Assembly (NCBI GenBank): GCA_017302015.1
Contig: JAFLEE010000013.1
Coordinates: 23,062-87,061, forward strand
Length of the DNA stretch: 64,000 nt
Direction of reading: 5' to 3'
DNA from: Spirochaetota bacterium
GTDB lineage: Bacteria > Spirochaetota > UBA12135 > COTS27 > JAFLEE01
Below, in pieces: positions 26,510-34,072 of this stretch. How positions within the stretch are numbered: the stretch's first letter is position 1; the number at the start of each line of letters is the position of its first letter. Under the pieces are notes generated by a model that worked only from the letters and a program-made list of their open reading frames with translations, did not search any database and was not told where the DNA came from. The translations under genes were made by a program, and so were the position numbers.

Positions 26510-27682
26510 CTACACCTTCGAGAGCGCCTTGTGGAGCAGGTCGATCTCGCGGCGGATGTCGAAGGGGTGGTTGCCCACGAAGAAGCCCCGGTCGTGCACC
26601 AGGTCGGCGTTCTTCGAACCGGTGTCGACGAGGTCGACGTATTTCGCCACGTCATGCCGCAGGAAATTGCCGCCGGTGACGACCCGATAATGGATGCCGG
26701 CGCGCTTCAGGTGGGGCAGGGCGCGCTCCCGGCTGAAGGGCAATTCCGGGCGCACGATGAAGGTGAAGGCGAACCAGGAACTTTCGCCGATCTCGCGCTG
26801 GATGATGAAGGTGGGGTGCCCGGCGAAGAGCGCCTGGAAATGGGCGGCGTTCTTGCGCCGTACGGCCACGAAATGGTCGAGTTTCTTGAGTTGCACGAGC
26901 CCCACGGCGCCCTGGAGTTCCCCCGGGCGCACGTTGTAGCCGGGGAGGATGAAACGGTAGGCCTCGAAGAAATCCCGCGGGCGCTTCTTAAAGATCGGGC
27001 TCCCGGGATCCTGGTCGCGCGTCCAGCCGTGGTTGCGCAGGCTGCGCAGCAGGCAATACGTCTCGAAGTCGTCGGTGCAGGTGAGGCCGCCCTCCATGGT
27101 CGAGATGTGGTGGCTGAAGAAGGTGGAGAAGGTGGAGACGTCGCCGAAGGTGCCCGTCGGCTTCCCCCGGTAGCGCGCCCCGAGGGATTCGCAATTGTCC
27201 TCGAAGAGGTAGAGGCCGTGCTTCTTGCACAGGGCGAGGATGGGGTCGAACTCGCAGGGGTTGCCCAGGATGCTCACGGCGGCGATCATGCGCGTCTTGC
27301 GCGTGATGGCGCGCTCGAGGGAGGGCAGGTGGTAATTGAGGGTCTCGAGGTCGACGTCGACGAAGCGGAGCTTCAGCCCGTACTGGTGCAGCGGATAATA
27401 GGTCGTCGCCCAGGAGACGCAGGGCACGATGACCTCGTCGCCCGCCTGGAGCGGCCGCTTCTTGCGGAAGAAATAGGACGCGATGCCGATGAGGTTGGCC
27501 GAGGAACCGCTGTTCGACATGACGGCGTACTTGCGCCCGATCTTCTTCGCGAAGGCTTGCTCGAACGCGAGCACCTTCGGCCCCATGGTGAAGCGCCGCG
27601 AGCGGATCACTTCGTTGAGGGCGCGCACTTCCCGGTGGTCCCAGGAGTCGGCGGCGAGTTCGAGTCGGTTCTTGGTGGGCAT
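26510..27682 (-). CDS. DegT/DnrJ/EryC1/StrS-fold sugar 3-dehydratase-like enzyme (His in place of PLP lysine)
   Basis: This 390-residue protein has the fold-type I PLP architecture of sugar aminotransferases: NSGSSANLIGIASYF, DEVIVPCVSWATT, FEDNCESLGARYRGKPTG. The internal-aldimine motif reads FFSHHISTMEGG, so the lysine position is His191. The same replacement occurs in E1/RfbH and ColD, which use PLP or PMP for C-3 deoxygenation rather than transamination. A dehydratase giving a 3-deoxy-4-keto sugar nucleotide is therefore the best guess. It is divergent from the epimerase gene over a short region with back-to-back TATA-like elements. Confidence 0.85.
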   Translation of the reverse strand: MPTKNRLELAADSWDHREVRALNEVIRSRRFTMGPKVLAFEQAFAKKIGRKYAVMSNSGSSANLIGIASYFFRKKRPLQAGDEVIVPCVSWATTYYPLHQYGLKLRFVDVDLETLNYHLPSLERAITRKTRMIAAVSILGNPCEFDPILALCKKHGLYLFEDNCESLGARYRGKPTGTFGDVSTFSTFFSHHISTMEGGLTCTDDFETYCLLRSLRNHGWTRDQDPGSPIFKKRPRDFFEAYRFILPGYNVRPGELQGAVGLVQLKKLDHFVAVRRKNAAHFQALFAGHPTFIIQREIGESSWFAFTFIVRPELPFSRERALPHLKRAGIHYRVVTGGNFLRHDVAKYVDLVDTGSKNADLVHDRGFFVGNHPFDIRREIDLLHKALSKV

Positions 27683-27759
27683 GGAAACCTCGCGGGTGGC
27701 TTTGGCGCTCGGGGGCGCCCCGGGCCCGCCTTTGCAGGCGGCGCCCTTTTCAGTGGGCG

Positions 27760-27767
27760 ATTATAGT
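27760..27767. promoter_or_regulatory. Overlapping divergent -10 elements
   Basis: On the minus strand 27765-27760 reads TATAAT, and on the plus strand 27762-27767 reads TATAGT. The two lie between the divergent sugar dehydratase and epimerase genes, 78 and 83 bp from the respective starts. No strong -35 is apparent for either. Confidence 0.35.
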
Positions 27768-27850
27768 ATGCTCGCCCGGCCCCTTCCCGCGGAAACCCCC
27801 TGAATTCCCGGGAATGACGGCCCTTTCGCGGCGGAGACGCCGCGGGGGCC

Positions 27851-28807
27851 ATGGTAAATTTCCCCATGGCCAAACAACATATCCTCGTCACCGGCGGCGC
27901 CGGCTATCTCGGCGGGATCCTCGTCCCGGTGCTCCTCCAAGCGGGCTACCGCGTCACGGTCCTCGACAACCTGATGTGGCGGCAGAGCATCCACCTCGAC
28001 CTCTGCGCGCTCCCCGATTTCGATTTCGTGCGCGGCGATTGCCGCGACGAGGCCCTCCTGACCCGGCTGCTGAAAGACGTCGACTTCGTCTTCCCCCTCG
28101 CGGCCCTGGTGGGCGCGCCGCTTTGCGATAAAGACCAGGTGGGGGCCGTCACGACCAACCGCGACGCCATCGCGAGCCTCGTGAAGATCGCTTCCCGCCA
28201 AACCCGCCTCGTCATCCCCATCACCAATTCGGGCTACGGTATCGGCGAGAAGGGCAAGGAATGCACCGAAGACAGCCCGCTGCGCCCCATCTCCCTCTAC
28301 GGGCGCACCAAGGTCGAGGCCGAGAAGATCGCCCTCGACCGGGGGAACGCCATCAGCCTGCGCCTGGCCACCGTCTTCGGCGCCGCCCCGCGCATGCGCC
28401 TCGACCTGCTCGTCAACGAGTTCGTCTGGCGCGCGTTGGCCGACCGCTGCATCGTCATCTTCGAGGGCCACTTCAAGCGCAATTACATCCACATCCGCGA
28501 CGTCGCCCGCGCCTTCCTCCACGCCCTGGGGCATTTCGACGCCATGAACGGGCAGCCCTACAACGTGGGCCTCTCCGACACCAATATCTCCAAACTCGAA
28601 CTGTGCGAGCGCATCAAGCCCCACGTGCCCGGGTTCGTCTGGTTCGAATCGAAGGTGGGGGAAGATCCCGACAAGCGCGACTACGTCGTCTCCAACGCGA
28701 AGATCGAGAAGACCGGCTTCCAGCCCGCCGTCTCCCTCGACGACGGCATCCGGGAACTCCTCAAGGCCTACCGCATCCTGCGGCTCAACGAGCACCGCAA
28801 CGCCTGA
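27851..28807 (+). CDS. NAD-dependent nucleotide-sugar epimerase/dehydratase (SDR)
   Basis: An extended SDR with Rossmann motif ILVTGGAGYLGGILVPVLL near the N-terminus, LDNLMWRQ, and the catalytic YxxxK in SLYGRTKVEAEK. The Ser/Thr position is ITNSGYGIG, and the C-terminal substrate region is KRNYIHIRDVARAFLHAL. It acts on a nucleotide sugar at C-4 or nearby. An alternative ATG at 27866 would remove five residues and is equally possible. The gene runs against the minus-strand glycan operon and ends 14 bp from the transketolase gene end. Confidence 0.88.
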   Translation: MVNFPMAKQHILVTGGAGYLGGILVPVLLQAGYRVTVLDNLMWRQSIHLDLCALPDFDFVRGDCRDEALLTRLLKDVDFVFPLAALVGAPLCDKDQVGAVTTNRDAIASLVKIASRQTRLVIPITNSGYGIGEKGKECTEDSPLRPISLYGRTKVEAEKIALDRGNAISLRLATVFGAAPRMRLDLLVNEFVWRALADRCIVIFEGHFKRNYIHIRDVARAFLHALGHFDAMNGQPYNVGLSDTNISKLELCERIKPHVPGFVWFESKVGEDPDKRDYVVSNAKIEKTGFQPAVSLDDGIRELLKAYRILRLNEHRNA

Positions 28808-28821
28808 GGGCGCCGCGGGCT

Positions 28822-29790
28822 TCAGGCCCGCTCGGCCAGGGTTTCGAGCAGGAAGGCCTCGAGGCTCGCCTCGTCGAGGCCGTTGGCCTCATGGAGGAAC
28901 TCGCGGGGCCCGATCTCGAAGGTGTAGCGCTCGGCGAAGCCCCGGGGCCGGATGCGCGTCGGCGCGCCGTCGAGGAGCGAGCGTACGAGGGTATCGAGGC
29001 CGCCGCGGTGGGGAAAGCCCTCTTCGAGGGTCACCACCGTCGCGACGCCATGCAGCGCCTCGCGGAAACGGACCCCGTCGGGGTCGCGCAAGTTAAAGAC
29101 GTCGACGACGCCGATGGCCACGCCCCGAGCGGCCAGCCGCTCGCGCAGGCGCAGCGCCTTCTGCGTCATGAAGCCGGTCGCCACCACGGTCAGCGGGGCG
29201 CTGACCGAAAAGGCGTGGAATCCGATGCGGTAGTCCGCCGCCGCGAGGGCCGCGTCGTCGTAGAGCCGCGCCACGGGTTTTCCGTCGAGGCGGATATAGC
29301 CCGTGCCCCCGGCGTCCACGGCATGGTCGACCCATTTGCGCGCGAGCACCCAATCCGAGGGGCAGGCCACGGCGAAGCGCGGCATGGCGCGCACCGCCGC
29401 GAGTTCTTCCATGCCGTGGTGGGTGGGGCCCGAGACGTCGTAACTCACCCCGGCGCCGACGCCGATCATGTGCACGCTCATCGGGCGGAGTTGGGCGAGG
29501 ACGCCCAGGTTCACGCGGAGTTGCTCGTAGCAGCGCAGGGTGGCGAAAACGGCGATGGCGTAGGCGAAGACCTTGTAGCCCTCGAGAGCCAGGCCCGTGG
29601 CGATGTTCACCATGTTCTGCTCGGCGATGCCCACGTTGAGGAACCGGTCGGGGAACTCGGCGCGCAGGCGATCGAGGGCGGGACTCCCGAAATCGGCGGT
29701 GAGGAAGAAGACCCCGGCGTCGTCGTGCATGCGCTCCCGGATGCGCTCGATGACCGGCTCGCGCATGGCGCGGATCTCGGGGGCGCTCAC
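28822..29790 (-). CDS. Transketolase C-terminal subunit (pyrimidine-binding and C-terminal domains)
   Basis: This 322-residue protein has the transketolase central-domain motifs RFLNVGIAEQNMVNIATGLALEG (with the Glu that activates TPP), FATLRCYEQLR, VSYDVSGPTHHGMEELAAVRAMP and FAVACPSDW. A C-terminal domain follows from LTVVATGF to the end. The GTG at 29790 overlaps the stop of the N-terminal subunit gene (GTGA), so the two are translationally coupled. Split transketolases of this type are common in glycan clusters and archaea. They transfer a two-carbon ketol unit. Confidence 0.92.
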   Translation of the reverse strand: MSAPEIRAMREPVIERIRERMHDDAGVFFLTADFGSPALDRLRAEFPDRFLNVGIAEQNMVNIATGLALEGYKVFAYAIAVFATLRCYEQLRVNLGVLAQLRPMSVHMIGVGAGVSYDVSGPTHHGMEELAAVRAMPRFAVACPSDWVLARKWVDHAVDAGGTGYIRLDGKPVARLYDDAALAAADYRIGFHAFSVSAPLTVVATGFMTQKALRLRERLAARGVAIGVVDVFNLRDPDGVRFREALHGVATVVTLEEGFPHRGGLDTLVRSLLDGAPTRIRPRGFAERYTFEIGPREFLHEANGLDEASLEAFLLETLAERA

Positions 29791-30644
29791 GGGCGTTCCC
29801 CCATCGCGGCGCGCAGGCGGTCGACCTCCTCGCCCTTGAGCGAGGTGATATGGCTGAGGGGGTTTCCCTCGAGGGTCGGCGCGCCCTTGCCCTTCACGGT
29901 CCGGGCGATGAGGCAGCGCGGGAAGGGGCTGGGGGAGGCGCGCAGTTCGGTGAGGGCGTTCCAGACCGCCTCGACGTCGTGCCCGTCGACCTCGCGGGTC
30001 TCCCAGCGGAAGGCCCGGAACTTGTCGGCCAGGGGCTCGAGTTCGGCGATTTTTTCGGTGAAGTTCAGCATGGCGGTGTCGTTGCGGTCGACGATGAAGG
30101 TGAGGTTGTCGAGGCGCTGGCTCGGGGCGTAGAGAATCGCTTCCCACACGCTCCCCTCGTAGAGTTCCCCGTCGCCGGTGACCACCACGACCTGGGCCGG
30201 GTTGCCGCGGCGCTTGAGGCCGAGGGCCATGCCGGTCGCGACGCCGGGGCCGTGGCCGAGGCTGCCGTTGACGGTCTCGAAACCGGGGATGATGGGGTCG
30301 GGGATGCCGCCGAGGAAGGTGCCGGGCTTGCAGATGTTCTCGAGTTCCGACGCGGGGAAAAAGCCCTTCTCCGCCAGGATGGGGTACATCGAAAGCCCGC
30401 CATGGCCCTTGCTGAGGAGGAAGCGGGTGCGGTCCTTCCCGAAGCGGTCCCGGGGGTCGACCGCGACGAGACCGCCGTACCAGAGCGCGGTGAAGATCTC
30501 GACGTCGGAGAGCGAGGAGGCGACGCGCGTCTCGGGGGCCACCTTGTGCAGGCGCAGCGTCTCGCGGCGCAGCCAATGCGCCTTCTCCCGGAGGTAGCGG
30601 AAGCGGTCGGCGCCGCGGAGCGCGGGGAAGGCGTCCATGCTCAT
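29787..30644 (-). CDS. Transketolase N-terminal subunit (TPP pyrophosphate-binding domain)
   Basis: This 285-residue protein carries SKGHGGLSMYPILAEKGFF, GSLGHGPGVATGMALGLK and the TPP/Mg motif GDGELYEGSVWEA...NLTFIVDRN, as expected for the N-terminal half of transketolase. The ATG at 30644 overlaps the TGA of the upstream radical SAM gene (ATGA), and its own end overlaps the C-terminal subunit start. With its partner it forms an apparent heterotetrameric enzyme dedicated to this operon rather than central metabolism. Confidence 0.92.
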   Translation of the reverse strand: MSMDAFPALRGADRFRYLREKAHWLRRETLRLHKVAPETRVASSLSDVEIFTALWYGGLVAVDPRDRFGKDRTRFLLSKGHGGLSMYPILAEKGFFPASELENICKPGTFLGGIPDPIIPGFETVNGSLGHGPGVATGMALGLKRRGNPAQVVVVTGDGELYEGSVWEAILYAPSQRLDNLTFIVDRNDTAMLNFTEKIAELEPLADKFRAFRWETREVDGHDVEAVWNALTELRASPSPFPRCLIARTVKGKGAPTLEGNPLSHITSLKGEEVDRLRAAMGERP

Positions 30645-32119
30645 GCCTCCAGGAGGCGCCGTCGCAGCGGGATCTGGACCATGGCGTGGATCTCGTCGAC
30701 CGTCCCCTGGCCGAAGGTGGCCTTCACGTGGGCCAGATAGCCCGGATCGCGGTAGTAGGTTTGGAAGGCCCGGTCGCGGAAGCGCAGCACGTCGGCGGCG
30801 CCCAGGTGCTTCGTCGGGAGCGGTTGGCACTCGTAGGCGTGCTGGCTGAAGCCCTCGTAGGAGGCGGGGAGCTCCAGTTTTTGGGCCACGGCGGAGGCGT
30901 GGAGCGCGCTGCCCGGGTACGCCATGCACGAATAGAAATTGCCGAACTCGCACTTGAGTTCCAGGGCCATGTCGAGGGTCTGCTGCATGGTCTCGAGCGT
31001 ATCCTCGGGGAGGCCGAAGATGAAATTGCCGATGACGTTTATGCCGTGGGCGCGGATCTTGCCCACGATATCGACGATATTGAGCTCGTCGAAGCGGCCC
31101 TTCACCACGTCGGCCCGCACGTTCTTCACGCCGCTCTCGATGCCGAGGGCCAGCCAATTCACGCCGGCCTTCTTCAGGGCGTCGAGGTAGGCCTCCTTCA
31201 CCGTGTCGATGCGCGCGTAGGCCCAGATATTGAAGCGGTGCTTGCGCGCGGCGATCTTCTCGCACAGGCGCAGGAAATGCTCCTGCTTGAGCACGAACAT
31301 CTCGTCGGCGATCTTGATGTTGGTGATCCCCATCTCGGCGATCTTGTCGAATTGCCCGATCATGAAATCGGGGCTCCAATGGCGGAAACTGGAGCCGCCG
31401 AAGGGCGCGTTGATGCAGCAGAAACTGCAGTGGTAGGGGCAGCCCAGGCTCGTGTACAGCGAGGCGAAAGGCGCCTTCTGGTTGCCGTTCGAGAAGGCGT
31501 GCCAATTGGAGGTTCGGTAGCGGTCCATGGGAAGGAGATCCCAGGCCATGCCGGGGAGGTCCCGGTCGAGGTTCGCGGCGGCGGTGAGGCCCGCGGGCGG
31601 GCCGTGGACCGCCCGCCCATCCTCGCGGAACCAGAGGCCGGGGACCTTGCGCAATTGGCCCGCATCGCGGAGGTCGGTGACCGACAGCAGGCCGTCGACC
31701 GTCTCGGGGCCCTCGCCCTGGCAGACGAAATCCACCGGCTCATCGGCCAGGCATTTCTCGGGCAGGGCGCTTGGGTAGAGGCCGATGAGCAGGATCGGCG
31801 CCCCGGGCATGAGGCCCTTGAGTTCGGCGGCGAGGAGGTGCACCCCGGTCATATTCTGGGCCGAAGCGGAGGGCTGCTGCCCGTAGACCACGATGGCGGT
31901 GAGGCGCGCGCCGGCCTCGCCCACGGCCTTCGCCGAGGCGGCCGGATCCAGGCGCAGGGCCTCGCAATCGAGGATCGCGACGGAGCGCCCCTTCGCGCGG
32001 GCCTGGTTGGCCAATAGGGCCGCCCAGATCGGGGGCTCGATGGCGGAATGGTCCTTGCTGAGGTCTTGGTAAATTTTTTTGGAGGCGTTGGGGTGGACGA
32101 AAAGGATATCCAGGGGCAT
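30641..32119 (-). CDS. B12-binding-domain radical SAM protein
   Basis: Residues ~1-150 resemble a cobalamin-binding domain (LDILFVHPNASKKIYQDL, VVYGQQPSASAQNMTGV, VDFVCQGEGPETV). The radical SAM core starts at SLYTSLGCPYHCSFCC, with the CxxxCxxC cluster ligands, and continues through WAYARIDTVKEAYLDALKKAGV, LALGIESGV and GNFIFGLPEDTLETMQQ. Members of this class methylate unreactive carbons or rearrange substrates. In glycan clusters they often modify sugars or lipids. At 492 residues it is of normal size. It is fused translationally to the transketolase genes. Confidence 0.9.
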   Translation of the reverse strand: MPLDILFVHPNASKKIYQDLSKDHSAIEPPIWAALLANQARAKGRSVAILDCEALRLDPAASAKAVGEAGARLTAIVVYGQQPSASAQNMTGVHLLAAELKGLMPGAPILLIGLYPSALPEKCLADEPVDFVCQGEGPETVDGLLSVTDLRDAGQLRKVPGLWFREDGRAVHGPPAGLTAAANLDRDLPGMAWDLLPMDRYRTSNWHAFSNGNQKAPFASLYTSLGCPYHCSFCCINAPFGGSSFRHWSPDFMIGQFDKIAEMGITNIKIADEMFVLKQEHFLRLCEKIAARKHRFNIWAYARIDTVKEAYLDALKKAGVNWLALGIESGVKNVRADVVKGRFDELNIVDIVGKIRAHGINVIGNFIFGLPEDTLETMQQTLDMALELKCEFGNFYSCMAYPGSALHASAVAQKLELPASYEGFSQHAYECQPLPTKHLGAADVLRFRDRAFQTYYRDPGYLAHVKATFGQGTVDEIHAMVQIPLRRRLLEA

Positions 32120-32197
32120 GGCGGATTTTACCTTGGAACCCCCCGGTCGGCCGTCCGCGTCCCGCCGCGGGGTGGCGGACCCCGGGCATCGGATTCC

Positions 32198-33367
32198 TTA
32201 GATCAGCTCGTGCACCAGCGTCGCTTCCCGCTGGAGTTCGATATGGGCGCGGATGGACCGGCGCCAGGCGGCGAAATCGGCCTCGATCTCCCGGGCCGCG
32301 CGGCAGACGTCCTGCGGGGTCGCGGGGATCACGAGGCCGGTGCGCGAGGCGACGATCGTCTGGGCGACCGCGCCCACATGCTCGGTGCACAGCGAGGGCA
32401 GGCCGAATTGCATGTAGTCGAAGACCTTCGCGGGGATCGAATTGGTGGTGTAGGACCCCCCCCGCGTGATGAGGTTGGCCCCGAAAAGGCAATCCCGCGT
32501 GAGGTCGGGGAACTCCCGGCGCTCGGTGAAGCCGTGGACGTCGATGCGCGGCCCCAGGCCGCGCGCCCGCGCGGCGCCCAAGAGCCGCTCCCGCTCCTCG
32601 CTGGCGGGTCCGATGAGGCGCAAGCGCGCCCCGGCCGATTCGGGGAGGGCGAGCGCTTCGAGCAGCAGATCGACCCCGGAATCGGGCCGGACGAGGCCGA
32701 GGAAGAGCCAGGTGCGCCGGCCCGCGCCGTCTTCCGACCCCGTGGCGAGCCAGGACGCCGATGTCTTCATCACCCGCTGGCGCCGCGCGAGGGCCCTTCC
32801 CCAATGGGCGTCGCGGCACCGGGAGATGTTCTCGCTCATATCGATGGTGCAGTCGGCGTTGGAGACCATCCACCGGTCGAACCAGGGGTGGACGGCCCGT
32901 TGCCCCAGGCGGCTCCAGATCCCCCGGCGCTCGCTCGTATTGGCGAACCAATCCCCGCCGATATAGATGAGGTTGCGGATGAGGCCGAGGCGGCGCATCA
33001 CGACCAGCCCGCTTCCCTGGTACGGATTGATGACGATCACGTTGACCAGGCGCACCCGCCTCGCCAGACGGAGCCAGGCGAAGGCGAAGAAGGTCCTCAG
33101 GATGCTCTCCACCAGGTAGAACGGATAGAGCGCGTAGAAGAGACGGGCGCTGCGGGTGTAGAACCAGGCGCGCACGCTCGGGATGCGCACGCCCGGCGGC
33201 GTCTGGCGGGTCTGCAGCAGCCACTGCGGGTTGACGATGACGAGGGCGGAGGCGGGATCGTGGGCCTTGAGCTGCTCGAATTGGGGCTGGGTATCGAAGT
33301 TCTCCCAGACGAAGAGCAGGTTCCGCAGCGACCGCCCGCGTCGGGCGGAATCGGGGGCGTCACCCAT
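32198..33367 (-). CDS. Glycosyltransferase, GT4-like
   Basis: The 389-residue sequence has the GT-B C-terminal domain pattern: TWLFLGLVRPDSGVDLLLEAL, ARLRLIGPASEERERLL, IDVHGFTERREFPDL and SIPAKVFDYMQFGLPSLCTEH. The last shows the acidic/phenylalanine pattern seen at the nucleotide-sugar site, though the usual E-x7-E is not obvious. The N-terminal half includes membrane-proximal hydrophobic helices (FYALYPFYLVESILRTFFAF). The ATG at 33367 overlaps the methyltransferase stop by 8 bp. Probably adds a sugar to a lipid-linked glycan at the inner membrane. Confidence 0.75.
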   Translation of the reverse strand: MGDAPDSARRGRSLRNLLFVWENFDTQPQFEQLKAHDPASALVIVNPQWLLQTRQTPPGVRIPSVRAWFYTRSARLFYALYPFYLVESILRTFFAFAWLRLARRVRLVNVIVINPYQGSGLVVMRRLGLIRNLIYIGGDWFANTSERRGIWSRLGQRAVHPWFDRWMVSNADCTIDMSENISRCRDAHWGRALARRQRVMKTSASWLATGSEDGAGRRTWLFLGLVRPDSGVDLLLEALALPESAGARLRLIGPASEERERLLGAARARGLGPRIDVHGFTERREFPDLTRDCLFGANLITRGGSYTTNSIPAKVFDYMQFGLPSLCTEHVGAVAQTIVASRTGLVIPATPQDVCRAAREIEADFAAWRRSIRAHIELQREATLVHELI

Positions 33368-34016
33368 GGGCCGCGGCGGGGCGCTCCGGGACGCGGTACT
33401 CGGCTAGGAGGTTATGGCACATCGGCATCAGACCCAGCCGGTCGATGCCGAGGCGGGAGGTGAGGCCGTAGAAGAGGCGGTGCATGCGGCGAAGCTCGAA
33501 GCCCGCGGCCGCGCCGAAGGCGGCGAGTTCCCCGGCGGTGTATTCCATGATGTGCACGGGATAGGGCCAGCCGATGGAGGCCGGGTGGATGGGCGCCGGG
33601 AAGCGCCGCAGTCCGAGGGGAATCAGGAGGACCCCCGCCGGCCGCCATTTATTGGGGGTGGAGAGGAGGAAGACCCCCCCGGGGGCCAGCACGCGCTTCG
33701 CCTCGGACATGATCCGTTCGGGGTGGGGCACGTGCTCGAAGACGTCGAACGAGAAGACGAGGTCGAAAAATCCGTCGGGGTACGGGAGGGGCTCGGTCAT
33801 CATATCGCCGAGGCGGAACGCGATGCGGTCCTTGAGAGCGGGCTCCCGCCAATCCTTGGCGTCGAAACCATGGATCTCGCGGCCGGGACCCTCGAACAGC
33901 ACCGTGCGGTTTCCGCCCCCGCAGCCGATGTCGAGGAACCGTTTCTTGTCGGCGTGCGCGCGGGAGAGGTCGGTGAGGGCCGCGGCGATGAGCGGTCCGT
34001 GCTGGCCTAGGCGCAT
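33360..34016 (-). CDS. Class I SAM-dependent methyltransferase
   Basis: Motif I is FLDIGCGGGNRTVLFEG, motif II includes IHGFDAKDWRE, and the Methyltransf_11-like core continues FFDLVFSFDVFEHVPHPERIMSEAKRVLAPGGVFLLSTPN. Length is 218 residues with no export signal. In this operon it likely methylates a sugar or polyprenyl-linked intermediate. The TAG overlaps the start of the glycosyltransferase gene. Confidence 0.88.
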   Translation of the reverse strand: MRLGQHGPLIAAALTDLSRAHADKKRFLDIGCGGGNRTVLFEGPGREIHGFDAKDWREPALKDRIAFRLGDMMTEPLPYPDGFFDLVFSFDVFEHVPHPERIMSEAKRVLAPGGVFLLSTPNKWRPAGVLLIPLGLRRFPAPIHPASIGWPYPVHIMEYTAGELAAFGAAAGFELRRMHRLFYGLTSRLGIDRLGLMPMCHNLLAEYRVPERPAAAHG

Positions 34017-34072
34017 GGCAACCCCCTTCGGGCGAGGCGGATCATGGGAATGGGTCGTTTCATGCGGCCTCC

